A stretch of 64,000 bases of DNA, from the NCBI GenBank assembly GCA_009911035.1, contig QXWO01000004.1, forward strand, positions 62,001 through 126,000, read 5' to 3'. Shown one piece after another: positions 38,638-46,974 of the stretch; position 1 is the first letter of the stretch; the number at the start of each line of letters is the position of its first letter. The stretch comes from Lachnospiraceae bacterium (GTDB lineage Bacteria; Bacillota; Clostridia; Lachnospirales; Lachnospiraceae). Under the pieces are notes generated by a model. It worked only from the letters and a program-made list of their open reading frames with translations, was not told the origin of the DNA and did no database searches. Made by a program: the position numbers and the translations under genes.

Positions 38638-40518
38638 CTATTTCGCATACTTCACAAGCCGTATTCCCTCTCCGGCCTCCAACACCTGATACAAACAGCC
38701 ATATTCAAAGACTTCCCCCTGCGCAAGAACGTCAAAGATCTGCCCCCCATTCCCCTGAAGGGCATCCACATATAAAAATTCCGCGTGGGCATCCTCCACA
38801 GCATTTACAATATCCTGACTTGTCATAGAGGAAGCATCCACATTTCCATACAAAACCGATACCGGAGCCGCCTCGAAATTTACATAGGTGTTCCGCACCC
38901 AGCTTACGTCCGAAATATCCCGCAGATAAAGCACACGGCCCAGACCATCCCCTTTTCCCGTATCCACTGCCGCCAGAAAGCCTTCCGCTTTTTCATCTAT
39001 CATTTCTTCCCTCTGTGCCAGCGTTTCCTCCGCCGTGTCCCTGTAACCGTAAAGGGCCCGGTATGCACTTTTGTAATCTGTAGTAAGAAGCACAAACACC
39101 ATGCAAAGGATTGCCCCAAAAGCTGATTTGGAATCTTTTAAAACGAAAAAAACAATCAGGTACAATCCGCCAATCATAAAAGGCGCACCATACCGCTCAA
39201 TGGAAGACACCATGCCGTAAGGCTCCAGATACTGGGTCTCCACTGCAAATATGGTCAGGTGGCTGATCAAATTGACGGAATAGAACACGATTCCGGAAAC
39301 TGCCAGAAACCCTCCCACATAATATGCCGTCTTTTTTTCCATTTTATGATATTTGTACAAAAGAAAAACAAACAATAGTATCAGCAAATACAGGCTCAGC
39401 GGACTTAGATCCAGTGCAATGGTCTTCCACCTGTGGAGGGGCCAGCGGACGAACGCCTCCAGGAAAGCCTTTACCATATCCCCCTGATAGGCCGGAATGT
39501 TCATTCCCCCCGTTGCCATCTGTATGGCCGTTCCGGTAAGCTTAGCCACCCGCCTGTTAAAGACACAAAATGCCAGCCAGGAGCTTTCCGTCACAACCGG
39601 GAGCAGCGTGATAATCAACAGCTTTTTCCTATCCGCCTTTTTGATCTCCGATCCTGTATTTTCAGCCTTATGCACCAGAAAATGATAACCATAATCAAAC
39701 AAAAGCCCGAAAGCCGCCCAGATAAACCCCGTATTTTTACACAATACCAGCACCATCAGAAAACAAGCCTGTCTCATATAATAAAAGGGGCTGCTGCATC
39801 CCTTCCGGTCCGCCGCTGCCGCCAGAAAAGAACCGTACACCAGTGCCATCGTCAAATCTGCACAACACCCGTCGCACCAGAAAACCTCCGCCACTGCCGG
39901 AAAGAGCCAGACCACCGTTGCCCCCGCTGCCATAGCAAAGACATTCCTTTTCTTAAGGACTCTCAAAAAGGGAAAAAGGAAAGACAAATTCATAAAATAA
40001 TATCCGGCAAACATCAGCCCTTCCCGGAACCTGCCCGGAGAAAAATGCATAAACCACCATTTTATCATCTGGGTCCCCGGCGGATAATCCCCGAACTCCG
40101 GCGCAGCATTTGCATATTTCCCGGCAAATCCATCCAGATAAAAAAGGGACTTCACATCTGTAGCCCAAAAATTATAATCATCCCACCAGCTGACTACCTT
40201 ACCGCTTGTGCATACTGTCACAACCAGAACCATTGCAAGAGCAGTCAGCATCCCTGGGCCGGACAGGTCCTGCCCCACCGATTTAAGCACTGCACTTCTT
40301 TTTTCTTTCGGGATCCTGAACATATAAATTACAGCCGCCGCCACCGTCGCAGCCGCTATCCAGTCCGAAAATGACAGTGCCCCAAAGAAAGCAAGTACAT
40401 ACAGCATAAGCACCATAAGACTTGTCCCCACCGGAAACGCTTCCAAAACATGACACTCAAATTTCCGCGCAATCATTAAAATCAGAATCAAAAAACCTGC
40501 AATATGAAAAACTACCAT
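38638..40518 (-). CDS. Multi-pass membrane protein, GT-C glycosyltransferase-like
   Basis: This 626-residue protein has about 12 membrane helices and a C-terminal soluble part (about 500-626). After the third helix a loop reads VVSWWDDYNFWATDVKSLFY; acidic residues in the first large external loop are typical of GT-C enzymes that use lipid-linked sugars. Its partner is the GT2-GtrA gene directly downstream. It may glycosylate a wall polymer or surface protein; the acceptor is unknown. Confidence 0.75.
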   Translation of the reverse strand: MVVFHIAGFLILILMIARKFECHVLEAFPVGTSLMVLMLYVLAFFGALSFSDWIAAATVAAAVIYMFRIPKEKRSAVLKSVGQDLSGPGMLTALAMVLVVTVCTSGKVVSWWDDYNFWATDVKSLFYLDGFAGKYANAAPEFGDYPPGTQMIKWWFMHFSPGRFREGLMFAGYYFMNLSFLFPFLRVLKKRNVFAMAAGATVVWLFPAVAEVFWCDGCCADLTMALVYGSFLAAAADRKGCSSPFYYMRQACFLMVLVLCKNTGFIWAAFGLLFDYGYHFLVHKAENTGSEIKKADRKKLLIITLLPVVTESSWLAFCVFNRRVAKLTGTAIQMATGGMNIPAYQGDMVKAFLEAFVRWPLHRWKTIALDLSPLSLYLLILLFVFLLYKYHKMEKKTAYYVGGFLAVSGIVFYSVNLISHLTIFAVETQYLEPYGMVSSIERYGAPFMIGGLYLIVFFVLKDSKSAFGAILCMVFVLLTTDYKSAYRALYGYRDTAEETLAQREEMIDEKAEGFLAAVDTGKGDGLGRVLYLRDISDVSWVRNTYVNFEAAPVSVLYGNVDASSMTSQDIVNAVEDAHAEFLYVDALQGNGGQIFDVLAQGEVFEYGCLYQVLEAGEGIRLVKYAK

Positions 40519-40581
40519 TTTTAACTATTTCCTTCCAGCTCTGCCCACTTTGATTATTCCTGCATATTTGCTTATTATAAC

Positions 40582-40613
40582 AAAAAGATGTGAGGCACGC
40601 CACACATCTTTTT
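40582..40613 (-). terminator. Intrinsic terminator after hpf
   Basis: AAAAAGATGTG pairs with CACATCTTTTT around a ten-base loop. The T-rich arm makes it work on the minus strand, 67 bases beyond the hpf stop. Confidence 0.8.
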
Positions 40614-40679
40614 ATTTGATCCATTATCAGTTATGATTCACGCCGTTTATAGTCACAATAACGGCTGTCCAACTGCCTG

Positions 40680-41216
40680 TCAGCCTTCCGGCTCAATCAG
40701 GCCATAAGTATTCCCTTTCCGTTTATACACAACATTCACCTGGTCTGTCTCTGCATTGCAGAATACAAAGAAGTTGTGTCCTAAAAGCTCCATCTGGATG
40801 CAGGCATCTTCCGGATACATGGGCTTGATATCAAACTTCTTATTGCGGATAATCTGGATATCCTCTTCCTCCATATACTCCTTCTCGATAAATTCCTTCT
40901 TGAAAAAGTTTGCCGACTGTTTCTGATCTACCAGTTTATTCTTATATTTTTTAAGCTGCCTTTCTATAATTTCCTCTACAAGATCAATGGAAACATACAT
41001 GTCGTTGCTCACCTGTTCAGAACGGATGATACTTCCCTTTACAGGAATGGTAACTTCAATTTTCTGTCTTTCCTTCTCAACGCTCAAAGTCACGTGGATC
41101 TCTGTTTCCGGGGTAAAATATCTCTCCAGCTTCCCTATCTTGTCCTCCACTGCGCTCTTAAGCCCCGGCGTAACCTCAATATTCTTACCAACAATTACAA
41201 AATTCATATTCATCAT
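40680..41216 (-). CDS. hpf: Ribosome hibernation-promoting factor, long form
   Basis: This 178-residue protein has an N-terminal S30AE domain (MNFVIVGKNIEVTPGLKSA, about 1-100), a charged linker, and a C-terminal dimerisation domain (about 120-175, FDIKPMYPEDACIQMELLGH then NFFVFCNAET). The long form pairs 70S ribosomes into inactive 100S dimers in slow growth. Three ATGs lie within four codons at the start; the third (41207) is best spaced from AAGGAAAGG. It is a single gene with its own promoter and terminator. Confidence 0.95.
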   Translation of the reverse strand: MMNMNFVIVGKNIEVTPGLKSAVEDKIGKLERYFTPETEIHVTLSVEKERQKIEVTIPVKGSIIRSEQVSNDMYVSIDLVEEIIERQLKKYKNKLVDQKQSANFFKKEFIEKEYMEEEDIQIIRNKKFDIKPMYPEDACIQMELLGHNFFVFCNAETDQVNVVYKRKGNTYGLIEPEG

Positions 41217-41241
41217 CCTTTCCTTGGATTATTGTGTAAAC

Positions 41242-41271
41242 ATTATATCACAGCTTGTATCTGTTATGCAA
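41242..41271 (-). promoter_or_regulatory. Promoter of hpf
   Basis: On the minus strand TTGCAT (41266-41271) and TATAAT (41242-41247) are 18 bases apart, about 30 bases upstream of the start codon. Confidence 0.7.
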
Positions 41272-41431
41272 CAATTCCTGTAAACAGAGTGAAAAGTAAT
41301 TAGTTTTCAAACAATTTCACCAATCGTATACAGACCGTAAATATCGGCATTTCTGCGTATTTCCGTCACATTCAACAAAACATGCGTTCCGAAATATGTT
41401 TTCTTTCATAGACAGACTTCGTTATTTCGTT

Positions 41432-41501
41432 GGTGGATAATGTGGATAAAACCGTGTATAACTCGATAATCCCATATTTATCACCTTTTTTCTGTGGATA
41501 A
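41432..41501 (+). promoter_or_regulatory. Cluster of DnaA-box sequences
   Basis: TGTGGATAA, the reverse complement of the DnaA box TTATCCACA, occurs exactly at 41441-41449 and 41493-41501. A one-mismatch copy, GGTGGATAA, is at 41432-41440. They sit in the 546-base gap between hpf and the NlpC/P60 gene, which otherwise holds only the hpf promoter and a terminator. Confidence 0.5.
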
Positions 41502-41656
41502 CTTTTCCTCCCCCATTTCTGCAATAATTCTTTTTTACGAATCCCTGTCCCTCAATTTGTGAAACATGTACAAGCCTCCTTTTGTCAAGGAAATGTCAGG
41601 CAAAATATAAATTCTGAAAACAAACGCTGCCGCACTTGGCAAATCATATTGTAATG

Positions 41657-41724
41657 CAAAAAATGCCATATTCCGGAGCGGTTTGAAAGTAATTTTCAAA
41701 CATGCTCTGGATATGGCATTTTTG
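41657..41724 (-). terminator. Long bidirectional terminator hairpin after the NlpC/P60 gene
   Basis: AAAAATGCCATAT and its complement ATATGGCATTTTT close a long stem. A second pair, TTTGAAA/TTTCAAA with CGGAGC/GCTCTG, lies inside. A-runs and T-runs on both flanks suit both strands. It includes a copy of the CCAGAGC dispersed motif. Confidence 0.85.
41692..41710 (-). repeat. Dispersed motif CCAGAGCATGTTTGAAAAT
   Basis: This is the second copy of the motif, here inside a terminator arm. Other copies are at 3109-3125 and 44525-44543. Confidence 0.4.
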
Positions 41725-41763
41725 TAATAAACTGATCCGTATATCTTATCTTTCCATTATTTT

Positions 41764-43101
41764 TTAGAAAATTCTTCTTACTGAAAGCACGGAACGGTAG
41801 CTTGCATTTGAAATGATGATACCTGTCTTTGCTGTGGATGCATGGACAATCTGTCCGTTTCCTACATAAATTCCAACATGTCCTGAGTAGCAGACAATAT
41901 CACCCGGCTGTGCATTTGCAAGACCGTCTACAGAAGAACCTACACTTCTGTCTGCTGCCGATGAGTGAGGCAGGCTGACACCGAAATTCTTATAAACGCT
42001 CATGACGAATCCGGAACAATCCGTACCGTTTGTCAGGCTGCTTCCGCCGTACACATAAGGATTTCCCACGAACTGGCAGGCAAAATCTGCTACGGATTTA
42101 CCTAATTCGCTTCCTCCCCCTGATGACATGACGGGCATTACGATTTCCTGTTCTGCGGAAGCTGAAGATGATTTCTTGGCTGATGCTTTCGCCGCCTTGG
42201 CTGCGGCTTCCTGTGCGGCCTTTCTCTCTGCCGCTTCCTTTGCCAGACGGGCTTCTTCCTCCGCCTTGGACTCTGCTTTTACAAATTCTGTGGAAAGGGT
42301 GACAAAATCTGATGACACATAGCCGTCGCCTTCCTCAATATTTACCTTCACCCATCCGTCCAGTTCTTCCGTTACCAGAAGCTGGTCCTCAATGGGGATC
42401 AGTCCTAAAACTGTAGTATCCATTCCAGGTTCTTCACGGACCTTCAATGTGGTAGTGTTAACGGTGGCTATTCTCGTGCCCACTTCTCTGGCCAGCGCTA
42501 CCGCTTCCTCACCTGTCACACAATATTCAGCCTTTACGAACCCCGTCACGCTGCCGGAGGTGATCTCATACCATCCGTCCTTCTCGGAAATAAACTCACC
42601 TACTGATTTATCATACAATTTTCCAAGGATTTCCCCATCTTCGCTGGGAATGCTCCTTACATTCACATAATTATTAACTTTGGCAATTACGAGGGACTTA
42701 AATCCTTCTTCCTCTCTCCTGTTCTCTAACTCTCTTTCCTTCTGGTTCATAGTCTTGGTAGTAGAAGCTTCCATCGTCTCTTCTATTACCTTTTCTTCCC
42801 CTTCCTGCGCATCCTGCTCTTTCTGGGGCTGGATGGTTGCCGTAGCCGCTGCTGTAGCTGTGAGTGCTGATTTTGATGACTCTTTGCTGGCCGCTGCTAC
42901 TGCAAAATCCGTGCTGTCCTCATCCTCTTTCAGGCTTTTAACGCTGGTGGCGCTGGCTGATAAGAAAAAATCAACTCCGGCAGAGGGAAGGTCATTGGCT
43001 TCCGTTGCAAATATTTCTAAATTCATGCTTGAAAATAAAAGAGCTGCTGATACTGCACAAATCGCTGTACGTCTACCTGCTTTTATATGTTTCTTCTGCA
43101 T
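41764..43101 (-). CDS. NlpC/P60 cell-wall hydrolase with two SH3 domains
   Basis: This secreted protein has about 445 residues. A signal peptide comes first, followed by a Ser/Ala/Thr-rich segment, two bacterial SH3 domains (about 140-200 and 205-270), an Ala/Lys-rich helical linker (about 275-315) and an NlpC/P60 domain. The catalytic Cys is in GTDCSGFVMS and the His in CYSGHVGIYVG. It cleaves peptidoglycan stem peptides. The ATG at 43101 has GGAGG. A near-perfect WalR box lies 70 bases upstream. Confidence 0.94.
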   Translation of the reverse strand: MQKKHIKAGRRTAICAVSAALLFSSMNLEIFATEANDLPSAGVDFFLSASATSVKSLKEDEDSTDFAVAAASKESSKSALTATAAATATIQPQKEQDAQEGEEKVIEETMEASTTKTMNQKERELENRREEEGFKSLVIAKVNNYVNVRSIPSEDGEILGKLYDKSVGEFISEKDGWYEITSGSVTGFVKAEYCVTGEEAVALAREVGTRIATVNTTTLKVREEPGMDTTVLGLIPIEDQLLVTEELDGWVKVNIEEGDGYVSSDFVTLSTEFVKAESKAEEEARLAKEAAERKAAQEAAAKAAKASAKKSSSASAEQEIVMPVMSSGGGSELGKSVADFACQFVGNPYVYGGSSLTNGTDCSGFVMSVYKNFGVSLPHSSAADRSVGSSVDGLANAQPGDIVCYSGHVGIYVGNGQIVHASTAKTGIIISNASYRSVLSVRRIF

Positions 43102-43170
43102 GATAACCTCCATTTTTATCCATTCATCTACTGTGTACTGTTTATTAGCGTATGCATTTTCCTTTGAATT

Positions 43171-43187
43171 ATTACAAATTTGTTACA
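43171..43187 (-). promoter_or_regulatory. Candidate WalR (YycF) box
   Basis: On the minus strand TGTAAC, AAATT, TGTAAT fits the WalR consensus TGTWAH-N5-TGTWAH at every position. It lies 70 bases upstream of a wall hydrolase gene, the usual kind of WalRK target. Confidence 0.55.
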
Positions 43188-43394
43188 TCTGTTAATAAAT
43201 ATAACACTTTAGCCGCCGTCTGTCAACCACTGGGAAGAATTTCCCAGAAAAAACATAGCGCCCTTCTTTTTAGGAAAGATATGCTGCATGGAAGCCGCGT
43301 CCCACCCCACAAAAAGCCGGATTTTCACCTAAAACCAGCCTCCAGGCTACTACCATCAGAAATTGTAACACACTATAAAGCCAGCCTAATTCAC

Positions 43395-43433
43395 TAAAAA
43401 AGCCCGGAAAGGCTTCCATTTCCTTCCCGGACT
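43395..43433 (-). terminator. Intrinsic terminator after trxB
   Basis: On the minus strand AGTCCGGGAAGG pairs with CCTTTCCGGGCT, followed by TTTTTTAG, 36 bases past the trxB stop. The rest of the 367-base gap to the NlpC/P60 gene shows only the WalR-like box and the presumed promoter. Confidence 0.88.
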
Positions 43434-43468
43434 TCATAAATTGTCCTTTTTATTTCATAATTTTGTAA

Positions 43469-44482
43469 TTATTTGGTTTCCATGCCGGACAGATATTCAA
43501 GGACGGAGGTAACAGCGTTTGCGCCGTCCGCCACAGCCGTTACGATCTGACGGAGTTTTTTCTTCCGCACATCCCCTGCCGCAAAAATCCCCGGCGTTGA
43601 TGCAACGCAGTCCTCCCCGGCGATTACATAGCCTTTCTCGTCACAGTCTGCCGCATCACGCAGGACATCGCTGGCTGGAATAATTCCCACTGCCACAAAA
43701 ACACCGTCCACCAAAAGCTCCTCCTGCTTTCCGGTTTTGACATTTTCAATCAGAAGACCCTGCACCTGGTCCTCTCCCTTCACTTCTTTTGCCACAGTAT
43801 CCCAGAGAATCTCCACATTAGGCAGGGCCATGACCTCCTTCTGCAGGACTGCTGCCGCCCGGAGCTGGTCACGCCTGTGGATCAGATACACTTTTTTACA
43901 TCCCCTGGCAAGAAAAACAGCATCCTCCACGGCCACGTCCCCGCCGCCGATCACCGCCGTCACCTTATCCCTGAAAAACGCGCCGTCACAGGTTGCACAG
44001 TAGGAGACACCCATTCCCGTCAGTTTTTCTTCTCCCGGCACCCCCAGTTTCGCATGTGAGGCGCCCATAGCCGCCAGCACCGTTTTTGTCCTTATTTCAC
44101 CTTGATCGGTAACTACCACGAAGCCGGCATCCCTTTGTTTGTGTCTGCCGGATGCTGCCTTCAGTTCCTTTGCCTGCCTGTCTTCCTTCCCGGCCGCTTC
44201 CATGCCTCTATCCCCGGCCGCGCTTATTTTCCGCACATCGAGAACTGCCGCATCCTGGAACTCACAGGCAAGTTTATCCGCATGTTCCCGAAACTTTAAT
44301 CCAAGGTCAAATCCGTTGATCCCCGGAAGTCCCGGATAATTATCCACTTCATAAGTATTAAGCACCTGTCCGCCGCTCATGGGATTCCGCTCTAAAGTAA
44401 CTGCCTTAAGACCTGCCCTCTTTGCATAAATTGAAGCCGACAGCCCCGCAGGTCCTGAACCGATTATTACAACGTCATACAT
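43469..44482 (-). CDS. trxB: Thioredoxin reductase, with an insertion
   Basis: This 337-residue flavoprotein reduces thioredoxin with NADPH. FAD binding is by GSGPAGLSASIYAKRAGL, the redox pair is Cys162/Cys165 in YCATCDGAFF, NADPH binding is by GGGDVAVEDAVFLA, and the C-terminal FAD signature is GIFAAGDVR. Residues about 88-119 form a charged insertion (GMEAAGKEDRQAKELKAAS) absent from typical TrxB of about 305-315 residues. A GAGGAAAAT site fixes the start. It follows an SDR gene, separated by a hairpin. Confidence 0.92.
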   Translation of the reverse strand: MYDVVIIGSGPAGLSASIYAKRAGLKAVTLERNPMSGGQVLNTYEVDNYPGLPGINGFDLGLKFREHADKLACEFQDAAVLDVRKISAAGDRGMEAAGKEDRQAKELKAASGRHKQRDAGFVVVTDQGEIRTKTVLAAMGASHAKLGVPGEEKLTGMGVSYCATCDGAFFRDKVTAVIGGGDVAVEDAVFLARGCKKVYLIHRRDQLRAAAVLQKEVMALPNVEILWDTVAKEVKGEDQVQGLLIENVKTGKQEELLVDGVFVAVGIIPASDVLRDAADCDEKGYVIAGEDCVASTPGIFAAGDVRKKKLRQIVTAVADGANAVTSVLEYLSGMETK

Positions 44483-44524
44483 ATTTTCCTCATTTCCACC
44501 AAAAACTCAACTCCTGCCTGCGCT

Positions 44525-44543
44525 ATTTTCAAACACGCTCTGG
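44525..44543 (-). repeat. Dispersed motif CCAGAGCGTGTTTGAAAAT
   Basis: This is the third copy of the motif. It directly follows the 44542-44572 hairpin on the minus strand, in the trxB leader. Confidence 0.4.
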
Positions 44544-44572
44544 TACAACGAATAATTAATATTCGTTGTACC
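44542..44572 (-). terminator. Perfect hairpin between the SDR gene and trxB
   Basis: GGTACAACGAATA and TATTCGTTGTACC form a perfect 13-base stem around ATTAA. No T-run follows on either strand, so it may be a processing site or a weak terminator. Confidence 0.45.
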
Positions 44573-44706
44573 AATACCCCATCCGGTCAGAAATTGAATC
44601 TTTAAGCTGACTGGATAGAGCGCCAGGACAACAGTCAAGCATAGCTGTGTCCTTATCTCACTACCATTATATTCCCGTATCCCCGCAGGGTTCGCCTGCG
44701 GTAATT

Positions 44707-45426
44707 TTAAATCCAGCCACCGTCCATAGTGATGATCTGTCCGGTCAGATAAGCAGGCGCATGAATGATCTGGCTTATCATCTGTGCTGCCTCCCGGACG
44801 CTTCCCAGCCTGTCCGCCGGAATTTCCTGCCGGAGCTGGTTCATCTCTTCCTCTGAAAAACAGGCGTTCATCCGGGTATCTATGACACCGAAAGCCGCGC
44901 CGTTTACCTGAATATTACTGGGCGCCAGTTCTTTTGCAAGGGCTTTGGTAAAGGCATTCACCCCGCCTTTGGAAGCACTGTAGGCAACTTCCATGGAAGC
45001 TCCCACGCTTCCCCACACAGAAGAAACATTTACGATTTTTCCTTCTCTGCGCCGTACCATCTGGGGAACCACCAGGCGGCAGATATAAAATAATGAATTC
45101 AGATTTGTGTCCATTACCCGATGCCACTGGTCAGGCGTCATATCCGTCAAAAGTCCCACGTGGGAAACCGCCGCATTATTTACCAGCACATGAATCTCCC
45201 CTGCGCTTTTTATCATTGTCTCCACCTGCCGGAAATCTGATACATCGCACAGGGCCGTTTGGCAGCAAATGCCAAACTCTCTTACAAGTTCGTCTCTTAT
45301 CCTGCAGATATCCTTTTCTGAATTTCTGCACACCAGAAATAAATCATACCCTTCCCGTGCAAGAACCCTTGCAACAGCCTCCCCAATTCCCCGGGAGGCT
45401 CCTGTGACAAGCGCTTTTTTTCCCAT
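44707..45426 (-). CDS. Short-chain dehydrogenase/reductase, FabG-like
   Basis: This SDR of about 239 residues has TGASRGIGEAVARVLA (cofactor loop), NNAAVSHVG, and a catalytic Ser-Tyr-Lys set in VSSVWGSVGASMEVAYSASK. The C-terminus ends TGQIITMDGGWI, as in FabG-type 3-oxoacyl-ACP reductases. No other fatty acid synthesis genes are nearby, so its true substrate is open. The start at 45426 follows GAGGG at good spacing. Confidence 0.9.
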   Translation of the reverse strand: MGKKALVTGASRGIGEAVARVLAREGYDLFLVCRNSEKDICRIRDELVREFGICCQTALCDVSDFRQVETMIKSAGEIHVLVNNAAVSHVGLLTDMTPDQWHRVMDTNLNSLFYICRLVVPQMVRRREGKIVNVSSVWGSVGASMEVAYSASKGGVNAFTKALAKELAPSNIQVNGAAFGVIDTRMNACFSEEEMNQLRQEIPADRLGSVREAAQMISQIIHAPAYLTGQIITMDGGWI

Positions 45427-45489
45427 ATTTTCCCTCATTTCCCTACTGCGCTTCCGTGACAGTCCAGCCGCCTTTGCTGTTTTGCATTT

Positions 45490-46374
45490 CTAAATCAGAT
45501 TCCTGATGCCGTCACAGATTCTTCCAGCTACTTTAGGATTATTCATGGTAAAAATATGAATGCCGTCCACATCATTGGCGATAAGGTCTACAATCTGATT
45601 GATGGCATAAGCCAGCCCCGCATCAAAAAGGGCTTCCTTATTATTTTCATATTTATGGAGAATCTTTTCAAATTTCTTAGGCAGGGATGCACCGCAGATG
45701 TTCACCATACGCTCGATCTGTGCCTTGTTGGTGACAGGCATGATCCCTGCTTCCACAGGCACGTCAATCCCTGCGATCCTTGTCTTTTCATAAAAACGGT
45801 AAAACATTTCGTTGTCAAAAAAGAGCTGGGACACCAGATGTGTAGCGCCGGCATCCACCTTTTTTTTCAAATTACGGATATCCGTAATGGCATCCGGCGC
45901 TTCCAGATGGGTTTCCGGGTAGCAGGCGCCGCTTATATGGAAATCCCCCTGTCCCTTAATGTATGCCACCAGCTCGCTGGCATACTTAAAATCCTGCTTC
46001 ATGGGCACATTGGGATTTTCGTCCCCCCGCAGGGCCAGCACATTTTCAATGCCCGATTCCTGAAGCTGGTTCAAGATCACTTTGATTTCTTCCTTTTCAT
46101 AATGCAGACAGGTCAAATGGACAATCGGCTCCACACCATATGTATTCTTGATTTTCTTTGCAATCTCCACGGTCTGATTATCCACTGCGCTGCCCCCTGC
46201 CCCAAAGGTCACACTGATAAAGTCCGGATGCAGGCCGCAGAGTTTTTCCAATGTGGCGTCAATATTCTTTAAAGCCTCCTCCTTCTTGGGCGGAAATATT
46301 TCAAAAGATAAAACCGGCTTCCCTTCTTTCTTTTTCGCTTCAAAAATATCCATTACTTTCATCTTGCATACCAT
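45490..46374 (-). CDS. metF: Methylenetetrahydrofolate reductase
   Basis: This 294-residue TIM-barrel flavoenzyme makes 5-methyltetrahydrofolate. SFEIFPPKKEEA, FISVTFGAGGS, HLTCLHYEKEEI, LALRGDENPN, GACYPETHLEA and LVSQLFFDNEMFYRF are all family signatures. It may start at 46374 or, four codons on, at 46362. It serves methionine supply, or methyl-group handling in acetogenic one-carbon metabolism. The metY-like gene lies close upstream. A hairpin at 46457-46484 lies in its leader. Confidence 0.95.
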   Translation of the reverse strand: MVCKMKVMDIFEAKKKEGKPVLSFEIFPPKKEEALKNIDATLEKLCGLHPDFISVTFGAGGSAVDNQTVEIAKKIKNTYGVEPIVHLTCLHYEKEEIKVILNQLQESGIENVLALRGDENPNVPMKQDFKYASELVAYIKGQGDFHISGACYPETHLEAPDAITDIRNLKKKVDAGATHLVSQLFFDNEMFYRFYEKTRIAGIDVPVEAGIMPVTNKAQIERMVNICGASLPKKFEKILHKYENNKEALFDAGLAYAINQIVDLIANDVDGIHIFTMNNPKVAGRICDGIRNLI

Positions 46375-46456
46375 GCCTTTCCTATCTTCTATTCGTATTT
46401 TTTATTGTTCTGTCACAAATGCAGCCCTTTATTTTCCCAGATTCTGGTTCCACGCA

Positions 46457-46484
46457 AAAGTACGAGCCCAAAGACCCGTACTTT
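46457..46484 (-). terminator. Hairpin between the small gene and metF
   Basis: AAAGTACG pairs with CGTACTTT around a 12-base loop with CCC/GGG that can extend the stem; TTTTG follows on the minus strand. It can end the 46573-46794 transcript or attenuate metF. Confidence 0.55.
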
Positions 46485-46572
46485 ATTATACTTGAATGCA
46501 ATAAAATTTTCCAGCAGTTTATTTCTATTGCCTGCTATAACTGCTGCTTATAGCCGCTGGCACTTTCTCCGT

Positions 46573-46794
46573 TTAACCTATACTTGGTCCCCGGAATAAA
46601 TCTGCAATCCCCTCTGTTGTTGAAAGGGAGTCAATAATCCGGTCCATCTCCTTCTTGCTCTTTGCGTCCCTGCATTTTAAAATGATATGCTCCTTCTCGG
46701 TTTCGCTTAAGCTGTCGTAACCAGCCCTTGCACGCTCATTCATTGCAAGCACCATTCCAAGCCCCAGAGGAAGATTTGAAAACTGGTAATCCAT
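46573..46794 (-). CDS. Small conserved protein, 73 residues
   Basis: The protein starts MDYQFSNLPLGLGMVLAM and is mainly helical (ERARAGYDSLSETEKEHIIL). It has no membrane helix and no cysteine pair beyond one Cys. The ATG at 46794 follows GGAGG with eight bases spacing, so the longer open frame is not used. I recognise similar short proteins in Clostridia but know of no function. It lies between metY and metF on the same strand. Confidence 0.7.
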   Translation of the reverse strand: MDYQFSNLPLGLGMVLAMNERARAGYDSLSETEKEHIILKCRDAKSKKEMDRIIDSLSTTEGIADLFRGPSIG

Positions 46795-46974
46795 CACACT
46801 AACCTCCATTCCGAAACACTGTATCGTTCTCCAAAACGTTGTTCCGTTTCCAGAAATATTTTTCGGTTTCAATTTTTAGTATGAAAAAACCAGCATTATT
46901 CTATTCTTCCATTTAAAGGGCAAATTTTTAATAATTTACAATTTATAAGCAGCGGAGCTACTCTTTTGCCGCTC

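Noticed and set aside
41400-41520. The DnaA boxes as a chromosomal origin
   Set aside because: No dnaA, dnaN, rpmH or gyrase genes are nearby and there is no AT-rich unwinding element with further boxes, so only a DnaA-binding cluster is supported.
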